Shown: piece by piece, positions 52,722-63,017 of the stretch
How the letters are laid out: each line of letters starts with the position of its first letter
Position numbering within the stretch: position 1 is the first letter of the stretch
Source of the DNA: Alphaproteobacteria bacterium
GTDB taxonomy: Bacteria; Pseudomonadota; Alphaproteobacteria; Micropepsales; Micropepsaceae
Assembly (NCBI GenBank): GCA_017983635.1
Contig: JAGOBA010000002.1
Location: forward strand, 496,001-560,000
DNA length: 64,000 bases
Direction: 5' to 3'
The notes under the pieces: model-generated
Databases searched by the model: none
The model's input: only the letters and a program-made list of their open reading frames with translations
Told to the model about the DNA's origin: nothing
Program-made: the position numbers and the translations under genes

Positions 52722-54235
52722 CCGTCGCACACATCTCGACTGTCGCCTTCGTCGGCATTGAGGCGCGCGAGATCGACGTGCAAGTGCATATGGCGGAGGC
52801 CGGCAGCAAAGAGATCATGGCGATTGTCGGCCTCGCCGACAAAGCCGTCGCCGAAAGCCGCGAGCGCGTCCGCGCCGCGCTCCATGCGGTGGGCTTGGCC
52901 CTCCCGTTCAAGCGCATCACCATCAACCTCTCGCCGGCCGACCTGCCGAAGGAAGGCAGCCACTACGACCTGCCGATTGCGCTTGGGCTGCTAACCGCGA
53001 TGGGCGTGCTGCCCGCGCCGGAGATGGCGGGGAACATGGCCGTCGGTGAACTCTCGCTCGACGGCGCGATCGTGCCGGTCGCGGGCGTGCTGCCGGCCGC
53101 GATCAAGGCGCTCGAACTCGAACGCACCTTCATCTGTCCGGAAGGGTCGGGGCCGGAGGCGGCTTGGGCCGGCGGCTTGGAAATCATCGCCGCGCCAAGC
53201 CTCGTCGCGCTGATCAATCATCTCAAAGGCGTGCAGGTGCTCGCCGCGCCCACCGCGAAACTCGCCGACGAAACCTGCACCATCGCCGATCTGCGCGACG
53301 TGAAGGGGCAGGAGACGGCGAAGCGCGCGCTCGAGATCGCCGCCGCCGGCGGACACAATCTGCTGATGCTGGGCCCGCCTGGCGCCGGCAAGTCGATGCT
53401 CGCCGCGCGCCTGCCGGGCCTGTTGCCCCCGCTCGACGCACGCGAAGCCCTCGAAGTCTCGATGGTGCAAAGCCTTGCCGGCGAACTGAAGAACGGCGCC
53501 ATCGGCCGCAGACGTCCGTTCCGCGCCCCGCATCACTCGGCCAGTATGGCAGCGCTCGTCGGCGGCGGCATCCGCGCGAAGCCGGGCGAAGTCAGCCTTG
53601 CGCATCTGGGCGTCCTCTTCCTAGACGAGCTGCCGGAGTTCCAGCGCACCGTGCTCGACTCGCTCCGCCAACCGCTCGAGACGGGCGAGACGCTGGTCGC
53701 CAGAGCGAACGCGCACATCCGCTACCCCTCGCGCGTTCAACTCGTCGCCGCGATGAACCCCTGTCGCTGCGGTTACCTCTCCGACGCCGAACGCGCCTGT
53801 ACCCGCGCGCCCAAATGCGCCGGCGAGTATCAGTCGAAACTCTCAGGCCCGCTGATCGACCGCATCGACTTGCACGTGGAGGTGAGCGCCGTCAGCGCGC
53901 AAGATCTCACGCTCCCACCACCGGCCGAAGGTACCGCCGAAGTGGCGGCTCGCGTCGCCGCCGCGCGCGATAGGCAACGCCAACGCTACGCGGGAACGCC
54001 CATCCGCACCAACGCCGAAGCCGACGGCGAGTTCCTGGAATCGGTGGCCAGGCCCGACGCCCCGGGCCTTGCGCTACTCTCGAAAGCCGTCGACACGTTG
54101 AAGCTTTCCGCGCGCGGTTATCATCGCGTCCTCCGTGTCGCCCGCACGCTGGCCGACCTGCAGGGGCACGACTCGGTCGCCCGCCCCCACATCGCCGAAG
54201 CGCTCAGCTACCGGAGACTCCATGTCACGAACTGA
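52718..54235 (+). CDS. comM: YifB/ComM family Mg-chelatase-like AAA+ ATPase
   Basis: A 505-residue protein with an N-terminal Lon-protease-like ChlI domain (about 20-165), a central Mg-chelatase AAA+ domain with Walker A GPPGAGKS and Walker [12 protein letters not shown], and the C-terminal part with [10 protein letters not shown] and [22 protein letters not shown] sequence. In naturally competent bacteria ComM is a hexameric branch-migration helicase that helps integrate DNA. No other competence gene is near. It overlaps gshB by four bases. Confidence 0.94.
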   Translation: MTVAHISTVAFVGIEAREIDVQVHMAEAGSKEIMAIVGLADKAVAESRERVRAALHAVGLALPFKRITINLSPADLPKEGSHYDLPIALGLLTAMGVLPAPEMAGNMAVGELSLDGAIVPVAGVLPAAIKALELERTFICPEGSGPEAAWAGGLEIIAAPSLVALINHLKGVQVLAAPTAKLADETCTIADLRDVKGQETAKRALEIAAAGGHNLLMLGPPGAGKSMLAARLPGLLPPLDAREALEVSMVQSLAGELKNGAIGRRRPFRAPHHSASMAALVGGGIRAKPGEVSLAHLGVLFLDELPEFQRTVLDSLRQPLETGETLVARANAHIRYPSRVQLVAAMNPCRCGYLSDAERACTRAPKCAGEYQSKLSGPLIDRIDLHVEVSAVSAQDLTLPPPAEGTAEVAARVAAARDRQRQRYAGTPIRTNAEADGEFLESVARPDAPGLALLSKAVDTLKLSARGYHRVLRVARTLADLQGHDSVARPHIAEALSYRRLHVTN

Positions 54236-54364
54236 CGGAAATTCCGCACTTTCCTCAAGAAAACTGACGCCCGTCACAGCTCGGCTTTGGCTGCGCCCTG
54301 GGGCCGCCCTGCATCAGGTGCCCATGCTAGGATCATTCCCGCAAATCACCGCACGAGGACGAAC

Positions 54365-54886
54365 ATGCTGCGCTACGTAATGTATCTCTTTCAGCCGGGT
54401 GTCGTGTCGACCGGCCTCATGGGCACGCTGATGCAAGTGGGCCTTGCCTTCGCCAACACGATGAACATCGGCGGCGCCGCCGACATGATCGCGAACTACG
54501 GCCTCAGCGGCCAACTCGCCTCCGGCGGCCTGATCGCAGCACTTACCGGTGCATATTATTCGATGACGCAGCGCAAGACCGCGCACGCCATGGCGACGGG
54601 TGCGGGCGCTGTTGCGGGCGGTATCTCGGGTACGCTGGGCACCGCCATCACGCAAGCGGTGGGCTGGACACCGCTCGCGGAGGGCGCGAGCCAGTTGGTC
54701 AACTTCAGCGCGCTCGCCACTCAGTTCATGAGCATGCTGGGCATGGCCGACGCGAGCGCCGTCACCGATCCGATGTACGATCCAAACACCCTGACTCAGA
54801 TTTTCGCCTCGACCGCGGCCGGCGGCGGCCTTGGCGCCTTGCTCGGCCGCTCGATGTTTGGGAGCAAGGAAAGATCGCACGCTTAG
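54365..54886 (+). CDS. Hypothetical Gly/Ala-rich membrane protein
   Basis: A 173-residue protein. Hydrophobic stretches lie at about 10-35, 48-66 and 78-105, rich in Gly, Ala, Ser and Thr (GAGAVAGGISGTLGTAITQA), with a final GGGLGALLGRSMFG before a basic end. The pattern suggests a small membrane or membrane-associated protein with glycine-zipper packing. GAGGA precedes the ATG at 54365. The family is not recognised. It converges on another orphan gene across a strong hairpin. Confidence 0.65.
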   Translation: MLRYVMYLFQPGVVSTGLMGTLMQVGLAFANTMNIGGAADMIANYGLSGQLASGGLIAALTGAYYSMTQRKTAHAMATGAGAVAGGISGTLGTAITQAVGWTPLAEGASQLVNFSALATQFMSMLGMADASAVTDPMYDPNTLTQIFASTAAGGGLGALLGRSMFGSKERSHA

Positions 54887-54893
54887 AGAAGAA

Positions 54894-54925
54894 AAGGCCG
54901 CGCAGGTACCTACCCGCGCGGCCTT
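54894..54925. terminator. Bidirectional terminator hairpin
   Basis: A 10-bp perfect stem, AAGGCCGCGC with GCGCGGCCTT, encloses a 12-base loop with a further GGTA/TACC pairing. It sits between two convergent genes. On the minus strand it is followed by TTTTCTTCT, a proper T-tract; on the plus strand the tract is weak. Confidence 0.8.
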
Positions 54926-54946
54926 CGACTGAATTTCAGGGACAGA

Positions 54947-55342
54947 TTACATCCCGGCTTTGATCTCGACGGTCACTTTCTCGTTGTTCGCGTCCATCTG
55001 CTCCCACTTGTCGCCGGCCTTATGCGGGCCCTTGAACTCGGAGCAGGCTTCCTTCGGCGCCGGTGTCTCCTTCGGCGCATTGGCCGGCAGGTCGGGCGTC
55101 GAGCAATACTGCTTGTTGCCGTCCTTGAGCGCCCACTTGCCCGTGAACTTCTCACCCTTGGCGTTCTCGCCCTTCAACGTACCGTCCTTGTTGATCCAAA
55201 GCTTGGACGTCTCGCCTTTGGCGTTCGTCACCAGCACCGTGTTGCCGTAGGCGCCCGCCATCGGGTCGTCCGCTGCAAGGGCCGCGCCCGCAAAGCTGGC
55301 CGCGACGAGGGCACCAACGCCCCAAAGCGCAATCTTCCGCAT
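54947..55342 (-). CDS. Hypothetical periplasmic protein
   Basis: A 131-residue protein with a signal peptide (about 1-23, ALAA-DDP). The mature part repeats short strands with Asn-Ala-Lys-Gly-Glu turns (NAKGETSKLW, NKDGTLKGENAKGEKFTGKW), two Cys (QYCSTPD and EACSEFKG) and a Pro/Lys-rich linker. The layout suggests a small beta-sheet domain with one disulphide. It is not a family I can name. GGAGG-type sequence precedes the start. Confidence 0.75.
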   Translation of the reverse strand: MRKIALWGVGALVAASFAGAALAADDPMAGAYGNTVLVTNAKGETSKLWINKDGTLKGENAKGEKFTGKWALKDGNKQYCSTPDLPANAPKETPAPKEACSEFKGPHKAGDKWEQMDANNEKVTVEIKAGM

Positions 55343-55442
55343 CCGTAGATACCTCCGTTAAGTCCCTTGGGTTCTTGCCAAAGGGCGCGGGCTTATACCG
55401 TTAAGCCGCACTGCTCCGGAAGCGCGCGTTTGGACCCCGGTG

Positions 55443-57755
55443 ATGAAAGTTAAGCAATCTTCAAGCCCTGGCTGCGAGGGTGGGGAGTCGCAATCGTCCG
55501 CGCACCGCCTTGGGGTTGAACGCCGCGTGATCATTCCTCGTCTTGCACGAGTGTTCTTGGTACTGCTGTCGCTTGCAGCCATCGCCATGGCTGTGGCCAG
55601 CCAGTTCGTGCCTGCGGCTCGCCTGATGCCCGCCCCCATGATCGTCGCTTTGGTTGCCGTCGCGGGCCTCGCCATCCTCTTCAGCGCCCTGCTCGATGCG
55701 CGTCACCGCGTCCAGGCGCTGGATCAACGCTCCGGCGAACTCGCCCGTGTGAAGCTGGAACTCGAAACCACCGTCCGTGCGCTGCAACAACGACACCGCG
55801 AACTGCAAACCAGTGAGGCCCGCTACCGCGGTCTCGTCGAGCAGCAAGGCGACGTCATCTTGCGCAAGATGCCGGACGGCCGGCTCACCTTTGTGAACGA
55901 CGCGTTCTGCAAGACCTTCGGTGCAGTGCGCGAGCGCGCGCTCGGCCGCCACTTCACGCCCGAGTTGCACCCCGACGAAAAGATCATGCCGCCGCCGATG
56001 GTGACCGGCAACACGACCGTGCCCCGCGTGCGCTACGACCAGCGCCTGAACACGACGATCGGCTGGCGTTGGTTCGCCTGGGAAGATCACGTCATCCGCA
56101 ACGACGCCGGCCAAGTCACGGAAATTCAAAGCGTCGCCCGCGACATCACCGATCAAAAGCAGCTGGAGTCCGCGCTACGCGATGCCCGCGACAAGGCCGA
56201 GGACGCCAACCGCGCCAAGTCGATGTTCCTGGCCACCATGAGCCACGAAATCCGCACGCCCATGAACGGCGTGATCGGCATGGCCGGTCTCCTGCTCGAC
56301 ACGCCGATGACGCCCGAGCAGCGCTCCTACGCGAACGCCGTGCGCGAGTCCGGCGAAGCACTCCTCGACATCATCAACGACATCTTGGACTTCTCGAAGA
56401 TCGAATCCGGCAATCTCGAGATGGAAGAGACCGCCTTCTCGGCCCGCACGCTGATTGAAAGCGTCGCCGAACTCTTAGGACAACGTTGCTTCGAGAAAGG
56501 CATCGATATCGCGACATACGCGCACCCGCGCCTCTCCGGCCAAATCCTCGCCGACGAAGGCCGCGTGCGCCAGGTGCTGCTCAATCTCGCTGGCAACGCC
56601 GTCAAGTTCACCGACGCCGGCGGGGTCCGCATTGTCGCGACGCCCGACTCGGACCCGCGCTTCATCCGCTTCGAAGTGGTCGATTCCGGCATCGGCATCT
56701 CCGAAGAGGCCCAACCGAAGATCTTCCAGGAGTTCACCCAGGCCGACTCATCCCTTGCCCGCAAATACGGCGGCACCGGTCTTGGCCTCGCGATCACCCA
56801 GCGCCTCGTGAAAGCACTGGGTGGCACGATCGGCCTGAGCAGCCAACTCGGCAAAGGCAGCCGCTTCTGGTTCACCCTACCCATGAAGCGTGCGCCCGGC
56901 GTCGAGACCTCGGAGTCCATCTTGACCGGCGCCCGCGTGCTCGTGCTCACCGCCTTCCCGGGCCTCTCCGAATTCCTCGTCCGCCAACTCTGCGAAGCCG
57001 GCGCAGACGCCTTCGCCGCCAAAGGCGCAGCCGCCGCCGAAACGGCGCTCGCCGGTGGCTCGTTCAATGTGCTGCTGATGGACAATCGCTCCGGCAGCGC
57101 CCCCGCGGGCGAACTCCTCGTTCGCCTCAAGGCGCGCTTGCAAGGCGTAAAGACGATCGTGCTCCTGCCGGCCCACGAACGCGCATCGTTGCCGGCGCTG
57201 AAAGCGGCGGGCTTCGACGGCTATCTGATCAAACCGATCCGCCGCGCCTCGCTCGTGCAGCGCGTTGCCGCCGTCTTGAACGGCGAAGATGCGGAACGCA
57301 ACGACCCCTTCGTGCCCGACGAACAAGCGGCAGATCCTTCGCCGAACCAAGGGGGCTTGCGCGTCCTCGTCGCCGAGGACAATCGCATCAACGTCATGCT
57401 GGCGACTGCCCTGCTGACAAAGATGGGCCATCGCGTGGACACCGTGGCGAACGGCCGCGAAGCGATCGAAGCACTGGCCCGCGCGCCCTACGATCTCGTG
57501 CTGATGGACGTTCACATGCCCGAGATGGACGGCCTCGAGGCGACGCGACGCATCCGCTTGGCCGAGTCGACGGGCCGCCGCCGTGGCCGCTTACCGGTCG
57601 TCGCCCTCACCGCCTCGACGCTCGAGGGCGACCGGCAAATCTGCATCGACGCCGGCATGGACGAGTTCCTCGCCAAACCGCTAAACCCCGATGCCCTGCG
57701 CGCAACGCTGGCCCGCTACTCCCAACCGCCGCAGAACACGGCCAAGCGCGCCTAG
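55443..57755 (+). CDS. Hybrid sensor histidine kinase / response regulator
   Basis: A 770-residue membrane-bound kinase: two N-terminal helices (about 35-56 and 62-83), a coiled coil, a PAS domain (about 125-235), HisKA with phospho-His268 ([10 protein letters not shown]), HATPase_c with [17 protein letters not shown] and GGTGLGLAI, a first receiver-like domain (about 496-612) and a second receiver (637-760) with EDN at 645-647, phospho-Asp689 ([10 protein letters not shown]) and Lys745. The first receiver lacks the N-terminal acidic pair and is probably inactive. No partner regulator is adjacent; the input is unknown. Confidence 0.95.
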   Translation: MKVKQSSSPGCEGGESQSSAHRLGVERRVIIPRLARVFLVLLSLAAIAMAVASQFVPAARLMPAPMIVALVAVAGLAILFSALLDARHRVQALDQRSGELARVKLELETTVRALQQRHRELQTSEARYRGLVEQQGDVILRKMPDGRLTFVNDAFCKTFGAVRERALGRHFTPELHPDEKIMPPPMVTGNTTVPRVRYDQRLNTTIGWRWFAWEDHVIRNDAGQVTEIQSVARDITDQKQLESALRDARDKAEDANRAKSMFLATMSHEIRTPMNGVIGMAGLLLDTPMTPEQRSYANAVRESGEALLDIINDILDFSKIESGNLEMEETAFSARTLIESVAELLGQRCFEKGIDIATYAHPRLSGQILADEGRVRQVLLNLAGNAVKFTDAGGVRIVATPDSDPRFIRFEVVDSGIGISEEAQPKIFQEFTQADSSLARKYGGTGLGLAITQRLVKALGGTIGLSSQLGKGSRFWFTLPMKRAPGVETSESILTGARVLVLTAFPGLSEFLVRQLCEAGADAFAAKGAAAAETALAGGSFNVLLMDNRSGSAPAGELLVRLKARLQGVKTIVLLPAHERASLPALKAAGFDGYLIKPIRRASLVQRVAAVLNGEDAERNDPFVPDEQAADPSPNQGGLRVLVAEDNRINVMLATALLTKMGHRVDTVANGREAIEALARAPYDLVLMDVHMPEMDGLEATRRIRLAESTGRRRGRLPVVALTASTLEGDRQICIDAGMDEFLAKPLNPDALRATLARYSQPPQNTAKRA

Positions 57756-59398
57756 CGCGCCCCGCCCGAGCGCGCTTGTCTGATCCACTCGATCGCACAA
57801 GCGACGACCGCGATGCCGCCAAGCCACATCGTAAAGATGAAGACGGATGCATAGCCGTCGGTCTTGATCATGTCGCCGAGCGCCCCGCGCCCCAGCGTCC
57901 CGATCAACATCGTTAGCGACGTGAACACGGCGAACTGCACGGCACCGTGCAGCTTGCTCGCAAGCGACGACAGATAGGCAATGAACGCGGCGCCGGCGAA
58001 GCCCGCCGCAATGTTCTCGCCCGCGATGGCCGCCATCAGGCGCGCCATGCGGTCGTCGAGGCCGAACAGCCCGAACAAGCTGGAGAGCCCCGTTCCATTC
58101 AGGAATGTGTTCACGTACGTGCCGCCTGTCGCAAGGTCGGCATAGAGCAAGTTGGTGACGGCCGCCGTCACCGCACCGATGAACACCGACGCCATCCGGC
58201 CAAGCCACAACAGCGAGAGCGCGCCCAGCGCCACGCCCGCAATGGTCATCGCGACGCCCCAGATCTTCGAAGCAAGCGCCACCTCGGCCTCAGTGTACTG
58301 CAACTCGACGAGATAGAACGGGCCCGCGAAGGGTCCCCAGACGCTGTCTGTAATGCGATAGCTCAAGATCACCATGAGCACGATCAGCGACGCAAACCCG
58401 AGCCGGCCCATCAGTTCGACCAGCGGTTCGACGATGGCTGTGTAGAGCCGGTCAGCCTGCTGCGACAGGAACCCGGCGGGCACGGCCGATTCTTCGACAT
58501 CGACTTTGGCTCTCGCAAGCCAGGCCCCAAGCCCGCAAGGAAAGATCACTGTCGCCACCACAATCCATGGTCCATAGGTCGCCGTGAACGACGATGCGCT
58601 CGGCGCCGGCACGGCGGTGACCGCGACGACCATGAAGGAGATGATCTCATAGCCGGCCCAAGCCCACGCAGCGAGCACCGCCCCGACCGCATAGAGGCGC
58701 ACCTTGGCGCTCACGCGATAGACCTTTGCCCCGCTGCCGATGATGTCGCGAATGGGCGACTCCGGCGCGGCAAGCGTCGCCAACGACGCCAGCAAGAACA
58801 CGATCGCGGCCGCGCCATAGGTCGTGCCCCACGATGTCACGCTGGCGAGGAACAAGGCGCCGGCGCCGCCAACCAGCGTCGCCGACCGGTAGCCGAACTG
58901 ATAGATCGCCGAAAGCAGGTCGATCGGCGTGGCTTGATCGGCTTCCTCGATGCGCCATGTATCGATCGAGATATCTTGAGTGGCGGATGCGAGAGCCGCC
59001 GCAGCCGCCGCGAGCGCCAGAATGCCCAGCCCGTGAGCCGGGTCGGTGGTGGCGATGATCGCGATGCAGATCGTGATCACGATCTGACAGAGCATGATCC
59101 AGCCCCGCCGCCGCCCCAACTTGTTGAACGGAAACGGCGGCATCAGATTCACGGCTGGCGACCAAAGGAACTTGAACGCATAGGCCAGACCGATCCACGA
59201 CAGCACGCCGATCGTGGCCAGATCGACCTGCGCCTTGGCCAACCAAAAATTCAAGGTGCCGATCAGCATGACGTTCGGCAACCCGGCCGTGAACCCGAAC
59301 ACCAGCATGGAGGCCGTCTTGCGCTGTCCCAAAACGGCAACCGCCCGCTGAAACCAATTGCCGGGGGTCGATTGTGCTGGACCTGATGTTTCTGCCAT
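57752..59398 (-). CDS. ampG: AmpG-type MFS muropeptide permease
   Basis: A 548-residue major facilitator protein with about 14 membrane segments. The N-terminal FGFTAGLPNVMLIGTLNFWL, the LGRRRGWIMLCQ loop and the ASATQDISIDTWRIEE block are diagnostic of AmpG, which imports anhydro-muropeptides for cell-wall recycling and beta-lactamase signalling. No ampC/ampR is nearby. Its stop shares CTAG with the stop of the convergent hybrid kinase. Confidence 0.93.
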   Translation of the reverse strand: MAETSGPAQSTPGNWFQRAVAVLGQRKTASMLVFGFTAGLPNVMLIGTLNFWLAKAQVDLATIGVLSWIGLAYAFKFLWSPAVNLMPPFPFNKLGRRRGWIMLCQIVITICIAIIATTDPAHGLGILALAAAAAALASATQDISIDTWRIEEADQATPIDLLSAIYQFGYRSATLVGGAGALFLASVTSWGTTYGAAAIVFLLASLATLAAPESPIRDIIGSGAKVYRVSAKVRLYAVGAVLAAWAWAGYEIISFMVVAVTAVPAPSASSFTATYGPWIVVATVIFPCGLGAWLARAKVDVEESAVPAGFLSQQADRLYTAIVEPLVELMGRLGFASLIVLMVILSYRITDSVWGPFAGPFYLVELQYTEAEVALASKIWGVAMTIAGVALGALSLLWLGRMASVFIGAVTAAVTNLLYADLATGGTYVNTFLNGTGLSSLFGLFGLDDRMARLMAAIAGENIAAGFAGAAFIAYLSSLASKLHGAVQFAVFTSLTMLIGTLGRGALGDMIKTDGYASVFIFTMWLGGIAVVACAIEWIRQARSGGAR

Positions 59399-59561
59399 GG
59401 GCGAATCCTGACTGAACGAGCGGATTTGAGGCTTGCCCGCTTGCTTAAGCGAAGTCCAGTATCGGGTTTGCCACCATGCACGCGGTACCCTAGATTACGC
59501 GGCTCAATCCAACGCCGCAGGCCGCCTCCCGCGGCTCCCGGCCTTACTGAACGATCGACGA

Positions 59562-60401
59562 ATGGCGCCGCACGACGCGGAGTTGAGCAAGAGTTCTGAC
59601 AAAGGCGATCACGTCCTGGACAAGTCGGGCACGCTAGAGGTGCGCCTGGCGACAACGGCGGCCGAGGTCGAAGCGGCTCAGCGCCTGCGCTACGACATCT
59701 TCTATCGCGAGATGAGCGCACAGCCGTCGCCGGAAATGGCCGCGACCGGCCGCGACTTCGATGAGTACGACCCGATCTGCGAACATTTGCTCGTGATCGA
59801 CAAGGCTGAGGGCGACGCCGTCGTGGCGACCTACCGGCTGATGCGTGAATACGCAGCCGCCAAGTCCCCGAAAGGTTTCTACACGGCGGGCGAATACGAC
59901 ATCTCCGCCATGCTGAAGGCCCGGGCTGGCCAACGCCTGCTCGAACTCGGCCGCTCATGCGTGCTGAAGGACTACCGTACCGGTCCGACCATGCAGCTGC
60001 TCTGGCGGGGGCTGCTCGTCTACCTCATTCGCCACGACGTCAGCCTGATGTTCGGTTGCGCCTCGCTGCCGGGAACCGATCCGAAAGCCCTCGCCCTGCA
60101 GCTGTCCTACCTCCATCATTTCTGCTTGGCGCCCGAAGCCGAGCGCGTGCGCGCGCTGCCGGAACGCTACTCGGCCATGAACCTGCTTCCCAAGGAAGCT
60201 GTCGATCAAGCGGAGGCGCTGCGCGCACTGCCGCCGTTGGTCAAAGGTTACATCCGCTCCGGCGCGCGCATCGGCGACGGCGCGGTGATCGATCACCAGT
60301 TCGGCACCACCGACGTCTTCATCTACTTCCCGGTGGCCAACGTCGATCCGCGCTGGATCAAGCATCTGAAGAAGAAAGTCGCCGCCGGCGCGGAGGGTTG
60401 A
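59562..60401 (+). CDS. olsB: L-ornithine N-alpha-acyltransferase (OlsB-like)
   Basis: A 279-residue GNAT-like acyltransferase with the OlsB markers AQRLRYDIFYREMSA, the ELGRSCVLKDYRTGPTMQLL block and MFGCASLPGTDP. It makes lyso-ornithine lipid from ornithine and 3-hydroxyacyl-ACP at the inner membrane. OlsA, which completes ornithine lipid, is not in this window; the same family is also seen in homoserine-lactone-like or hemolysin annotations. The ATG at 59562 gives a normal N-terminus. It is followed 6 bp later by a methyltransferase gene. Confidence 0.9.
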   Translation: MAPHDAELSKSSDKGDHVLDKSGTLEVRLATTAAEVEAAQRLRYDIFYREMSAQPSPEMAATGRDFDEYDPICEHLLVIDKAEGDAVVATYRLMREYAAAKSPKGFYTAGEYDISAMLKARAGQRLLELGRSCVLKDYRTGPTMQLLWRGLLVYLIRHDVSLMFGCASLPGTDPKALALQLSYLHHFCLAPEAERVRALPERYSAMNLLPKEAVDQAEALRALPPLVKGYIRSGARIGDGAVIDHQFGTTDVFIYFPVANVDPRWIKHLKKKVAAGAEG

Positions 60402-60407
60402 GGCCCC

Positions 60408-61157
60408 ATGCATCTCGACGCCGCCGAACTGCAAGACTTCTATGACGGCGAACTGGGCCAGATTTCCCGCCGCTTCATCCGCTCACGCTTGCGCGAAGTC
60501 TGGCCGAACGTCCGCGGATTGAGCGTGCTTGGCGTCGGCTATGCGACGCCGTACCTCCGCCCCTTCCAGGCCGAAGCCGCACGCGTCATCGCCTTGATGC
60601 CGGCACAGCAGGGCGTCGCCGCATGGCCGTCGCAATCCGCAAACGTGACGGCGCTGACCAACGAGGGCCAGTTGCCGCTCCCCGATGCCTGCATCGATCG
60701 CGCGATCATCGTCCACGTCGTCGAAACATCGGAGGAATTGCGTCCGCTCTTGCGTCAGATTTGGCGCGTGCTAACGCCGTCGGGCCGCATCGTGGTCGTC
60801 GCGCCGAACCGCACCAGCCTGTGGGCTCAGTTCGAAACGACGCCGTTCGGCCATGGTCGCCCGTTCTCGCGCTCGCAGCTGAGCCGCCTGCTCGTCGACG
60901 CGATGTTCACGCCCACGGCCTCCACCACCTGCCTGCACATGCCGCCGTTCGGCGCGCGCTGGCTCGTGCGCAGCGGTACGCGATGGGAACGCTGGGGTCA
61001 AAAGATGTGGCCGCAACTCGCCGGTGTTCACCTCACCGAAGCAACCAAGGAAGTCATGGCGCTCGCGCCCGACAAAGGCTCGCGGGCACGCGTGCGCAAG
61101 CCCGTGTTGGTTACGAAGCCGGCCGGGTCAACAAGAAGATCGCGCCCTCGGCCGTAA
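60408..61157 (+). CDS. Class I SAM-dependent methyltransferase
   Basis: A 249-residue methyltransferase of the type-11 group: LREVWPNVRGLSVLGVGYATPYL for the SAM-binding motif I and LPDACIDRAIIVHVVE and LLRQIWRVLTPSGRIVVVAPN for motifs II-III. The substrate is unknown; homologues often lie near glyoxalase II genes in Alphaproteobacteria. It is in tandem with olsB (6 bp gap), but a role in lipid methylation is not supported by the sequence alone. Its last 47 bases overlap the end of the convergent metW. Confidence 0.88.
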   Translation: MHLDAAELQDFYDGELGQISRRFIRSRLREVWPNVRGLSVLGVGYATPYLRPFQAEAARVIALMPAQQGVAAWPSQSANVTALTNEGQLPLPDACIDRAIIVHVVETSEELRPLLRQIWRVLTPSGRIVVVAPNRTSLWAQFETTPFGHGRPFSRSQLSRLLVDAMFTPTASTTCLHMPPFGARWLVRSGTRWERWGQKMWPQLAGVHLTEATKEVMALAPDKGSRARVRKPVLVTKPAGSTRRSRPRP

Positions 61158-61737
61158 GATTATCCCAGTAGCCTGGCACCGAAAGCTCCCGCACGTCGCC
61201 GCCCTCTTCGACCGCGAGCGACCGCTCTATCGAAGCGCCCACATCGCGCGTTAGCATCACGAAGTCGGCGATCGTGCACAGGTGAATATTCGGCGTCTCG
61301 TGCCAGGCATGCGACAACGCACCCGTCTGCGGCATGCGCCCGGTGAGCGCGAGTTTCAACCGCACCTTCCAAAATCCAAAATTCGGAAACGAAACGATGA
61401 CCCGCTTCCCAATCCGCAACAGTTGCTCCAGCACATCCTTCGGCTTGCGCGTCGCCTGTATGGTCTGGCTCAGGATCGCAAAGTCGAACGAATGTGGCGG
61501 GTAGTCGCCAAGATCGGTATCCGCGTCGCCCTGAATCACCGGCAGTCCCATGGCCACGCAAGCGTTCACGCCTTCCTGGCTAAGTTCGATCCCGCGCGCG
61601 TCCGCGCCCTTCACGCGCGCAAGATGCTCGATCAACTCGCCGCTGCCGCAGCCCACGTCGAGCACGCGCGCCGATGCCGGCACCATGTCGGCAATGCGCA
61701 ACAGTTCTTTGCGCAGGATCGGTGACTTCGCCAGCAT
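61111..61737 (-). CDS. metW: Methionine biosynthesis protein MetW
   Basis: A 208-residue methyltransferase-fold protein that partners MetX. It shows VLDVGCGSGELIEHLA, GADARGIELSQEGVNACVAMG, DADTDLGDYPPHSFDFAILS and HAWHETPNIHLCTIADF. MetW is needed for full homoserine acetyl/succinyl-transferase activity in several Proteobacteria. Its ATG overlaps the metX stop by one base (TGATG); a GTG one codon upstream is possible. Confidence 0.95.
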   Translation of the reverse strand: MLAKSPILRKELLRIADMVPASARVLDVGCGSGELIEHLARVKGADARGIELSQEGVNACVAMGLPVIQGDADTDLGDYPPHSFDFAILSQTIQATRKPKDVLEQLLRIGKRVIVSFPNFGFWKVRLKLALTGRMPQTGALSHAWHETPNIHLCTIADFVMLTRDVGASIERSLAVEEGGDVRELSVPGYWDNLTAEGAIFLLTRPAS

Positions 61738-62909
61738 CACGCCTTCCCCGGGAGCCCGCGCGCGGACGCTGCCGCATCGATGAAGCCGCTCAAGGTTTCG
61801 AACATCTCCGGCACGTCGAGCAGGAACGCGTCATGCCCCTTGTCGGTTGCGAACTCGACGAAACTGACGTTCGCGCCCGCGGCATTGAGCGCATGTACGA
61901 CCTTCTTGCTCTCCGTCGTCGGAAACAACCAATCGGACGTGAACGAGGCGATGCAGAATCGGGTGCTCGTGCCATTGAACGCATTCGCCAGCACACCGCC
62001 GTAATCCGCCGCCAGGTCGAAATAGTCCATCGCCCGCGTGATGTAGAGATAAGCGTTCGCGTCGAACCGATCGACGAATGCGAGCCCCTGGTGTCGGAGG
62101 TAACTCTCGACCTGAAAGTCCGCGTCGAAGCGATAGGACAACGCCTCCCGGTTCTGCAGATTTCGCCCGAACTTGCGATGCAAAGCCGCTTCGGAAAGAT
62201 AGGTGATGTGCGCCGCCATGCGCGCGACGGCGAGCCCCTTCTTCGGGTTCGTGCCGTTTGTGATGTAGTCGCCGTTCGCCCAATCGGGATCGGCCATAAT
62301 CGCCTGACGCCCGACCTCGTGGAACGCTATGTTCTGCGCCGAGTGCCGCGCCGCCGTCGCCAAAGGCAGAGCCGCAAAGACGCGCTCTGGATAGCTGGCC
62401 GCCCACTGGAGCACCTGCATGCCCCCCATCGATCCGCCGGCGACACAAAACAGACTGTCGATGCCCAGATGGTCGAGCAACACCGCTTGCGCCCGCACCA
62501 TGTCGCGGATCGTGATGACGGGGAAACTCAGACCGTAAGGCTTGCCCGACGCCGCATTGACCTCATGCGGCCCCGACGAGCCCATGCAGCCGCCGATCAC
62601 ATTGGCGCAGATCACAAAGAAGCGGTTGGTGTCGATAGGAAGCCCAGGGCCCACCATCGTCGCCCACCAGCCGGGCTTACCCGTCACCGGGTGGGTCCCC
62701 GCCGCATACTGATCGCCGGTCAGCGCGTGGCAAAGCAAAAACGCATTCGACTTCGCCGCGTTCAACGTTCCATAAGTCTGCCAAGCGATCGTAAACGGCG
62801 CCAGCGCCTCGCCCGAGTCCAGCTTCAGCGACGCGAATGTGCGCGCCGGCCCGAGCGCATCGCCCGGAATGCCGTTGGCCGCCGACAGTGACTGGAACAA
62901 GGTAGACAT
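61737..62909 (-). CDS. metX: Homoserine O-acyltransferase (acetyltransferase) MetX
   Basis: A 390-residue alpha/beta-hydrolase-fold enzyme for the first dedicated step of methionine synthesis. Nucleophile Ser160 sits in [15 protein letters not shown], with Asp326 (FTSDWLFP) and His359 ([10 protein letters not shown]) completing the triad. The [18 protein letters not shown] region is typical for MetX. With MetW next to it, succinyl-CoA use is as possible as acetyl-CoA. The ATG at 62909 is well placed. It is divergent from hisC across 108 bp; no SAM riboswitch was recognised there. Confidence 0.95.
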   Translation of the reverse strand: MSTLFQSLSAANGIPGDALGPARTFASLKLDSGEALAPFTIAWQTYGTLNAAKSNAFLLCHALTGDQYAAGTHPVTGKPGWWATMVGPGLPIDTNRFFVICANVIGGCMGSSGPHEVNAASGKPYGLSFPVITIRDMVRAQAVLLDHLGIDSLFCVAGGSMGGMQVLQWAASYPERVFAALPLATAARHSAQNIAFHEVGRQAIMADPDWANGDYITNGTNPKKGLAVARMAAHITYLSEAALHRKFGRNLQNREALSYRFDADFQVESYLRHQGLAFVDRFDANAYLYITRAMDYFDLAADYGGVLANAFNGTSTRFCIASFTSDWLFPTTESKKVVHALNAAGANVSFVEFATDKGHDAFLLDVPEMFETLSGFIDAAASARGLPGKA

Positions 62910-63017
62910 GAGGCTTTGAGTCGCTCCACCGGGAAAGCGCCGGATTGAGGGTCCCCGTTCAGGCCAAGTCAATGTTTTCTTTGCAGCATCCCAAAGCCTT
63001 GGCCTAAAGAAGCAACC

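Noticed and set aside
57947..59386. Long open frame (479 codons) antisense to ampG
   Set aside because: Charged, low-complexity translation opposite a clear membrane transporter gene.
62910..63017. SAM riboswitch upstream of metX
   Set aside because: The 108-bp leader was read for SAM-II/SAM-V-like features such as the GCTAAA core; none was found. A covariance-model scan would decide.
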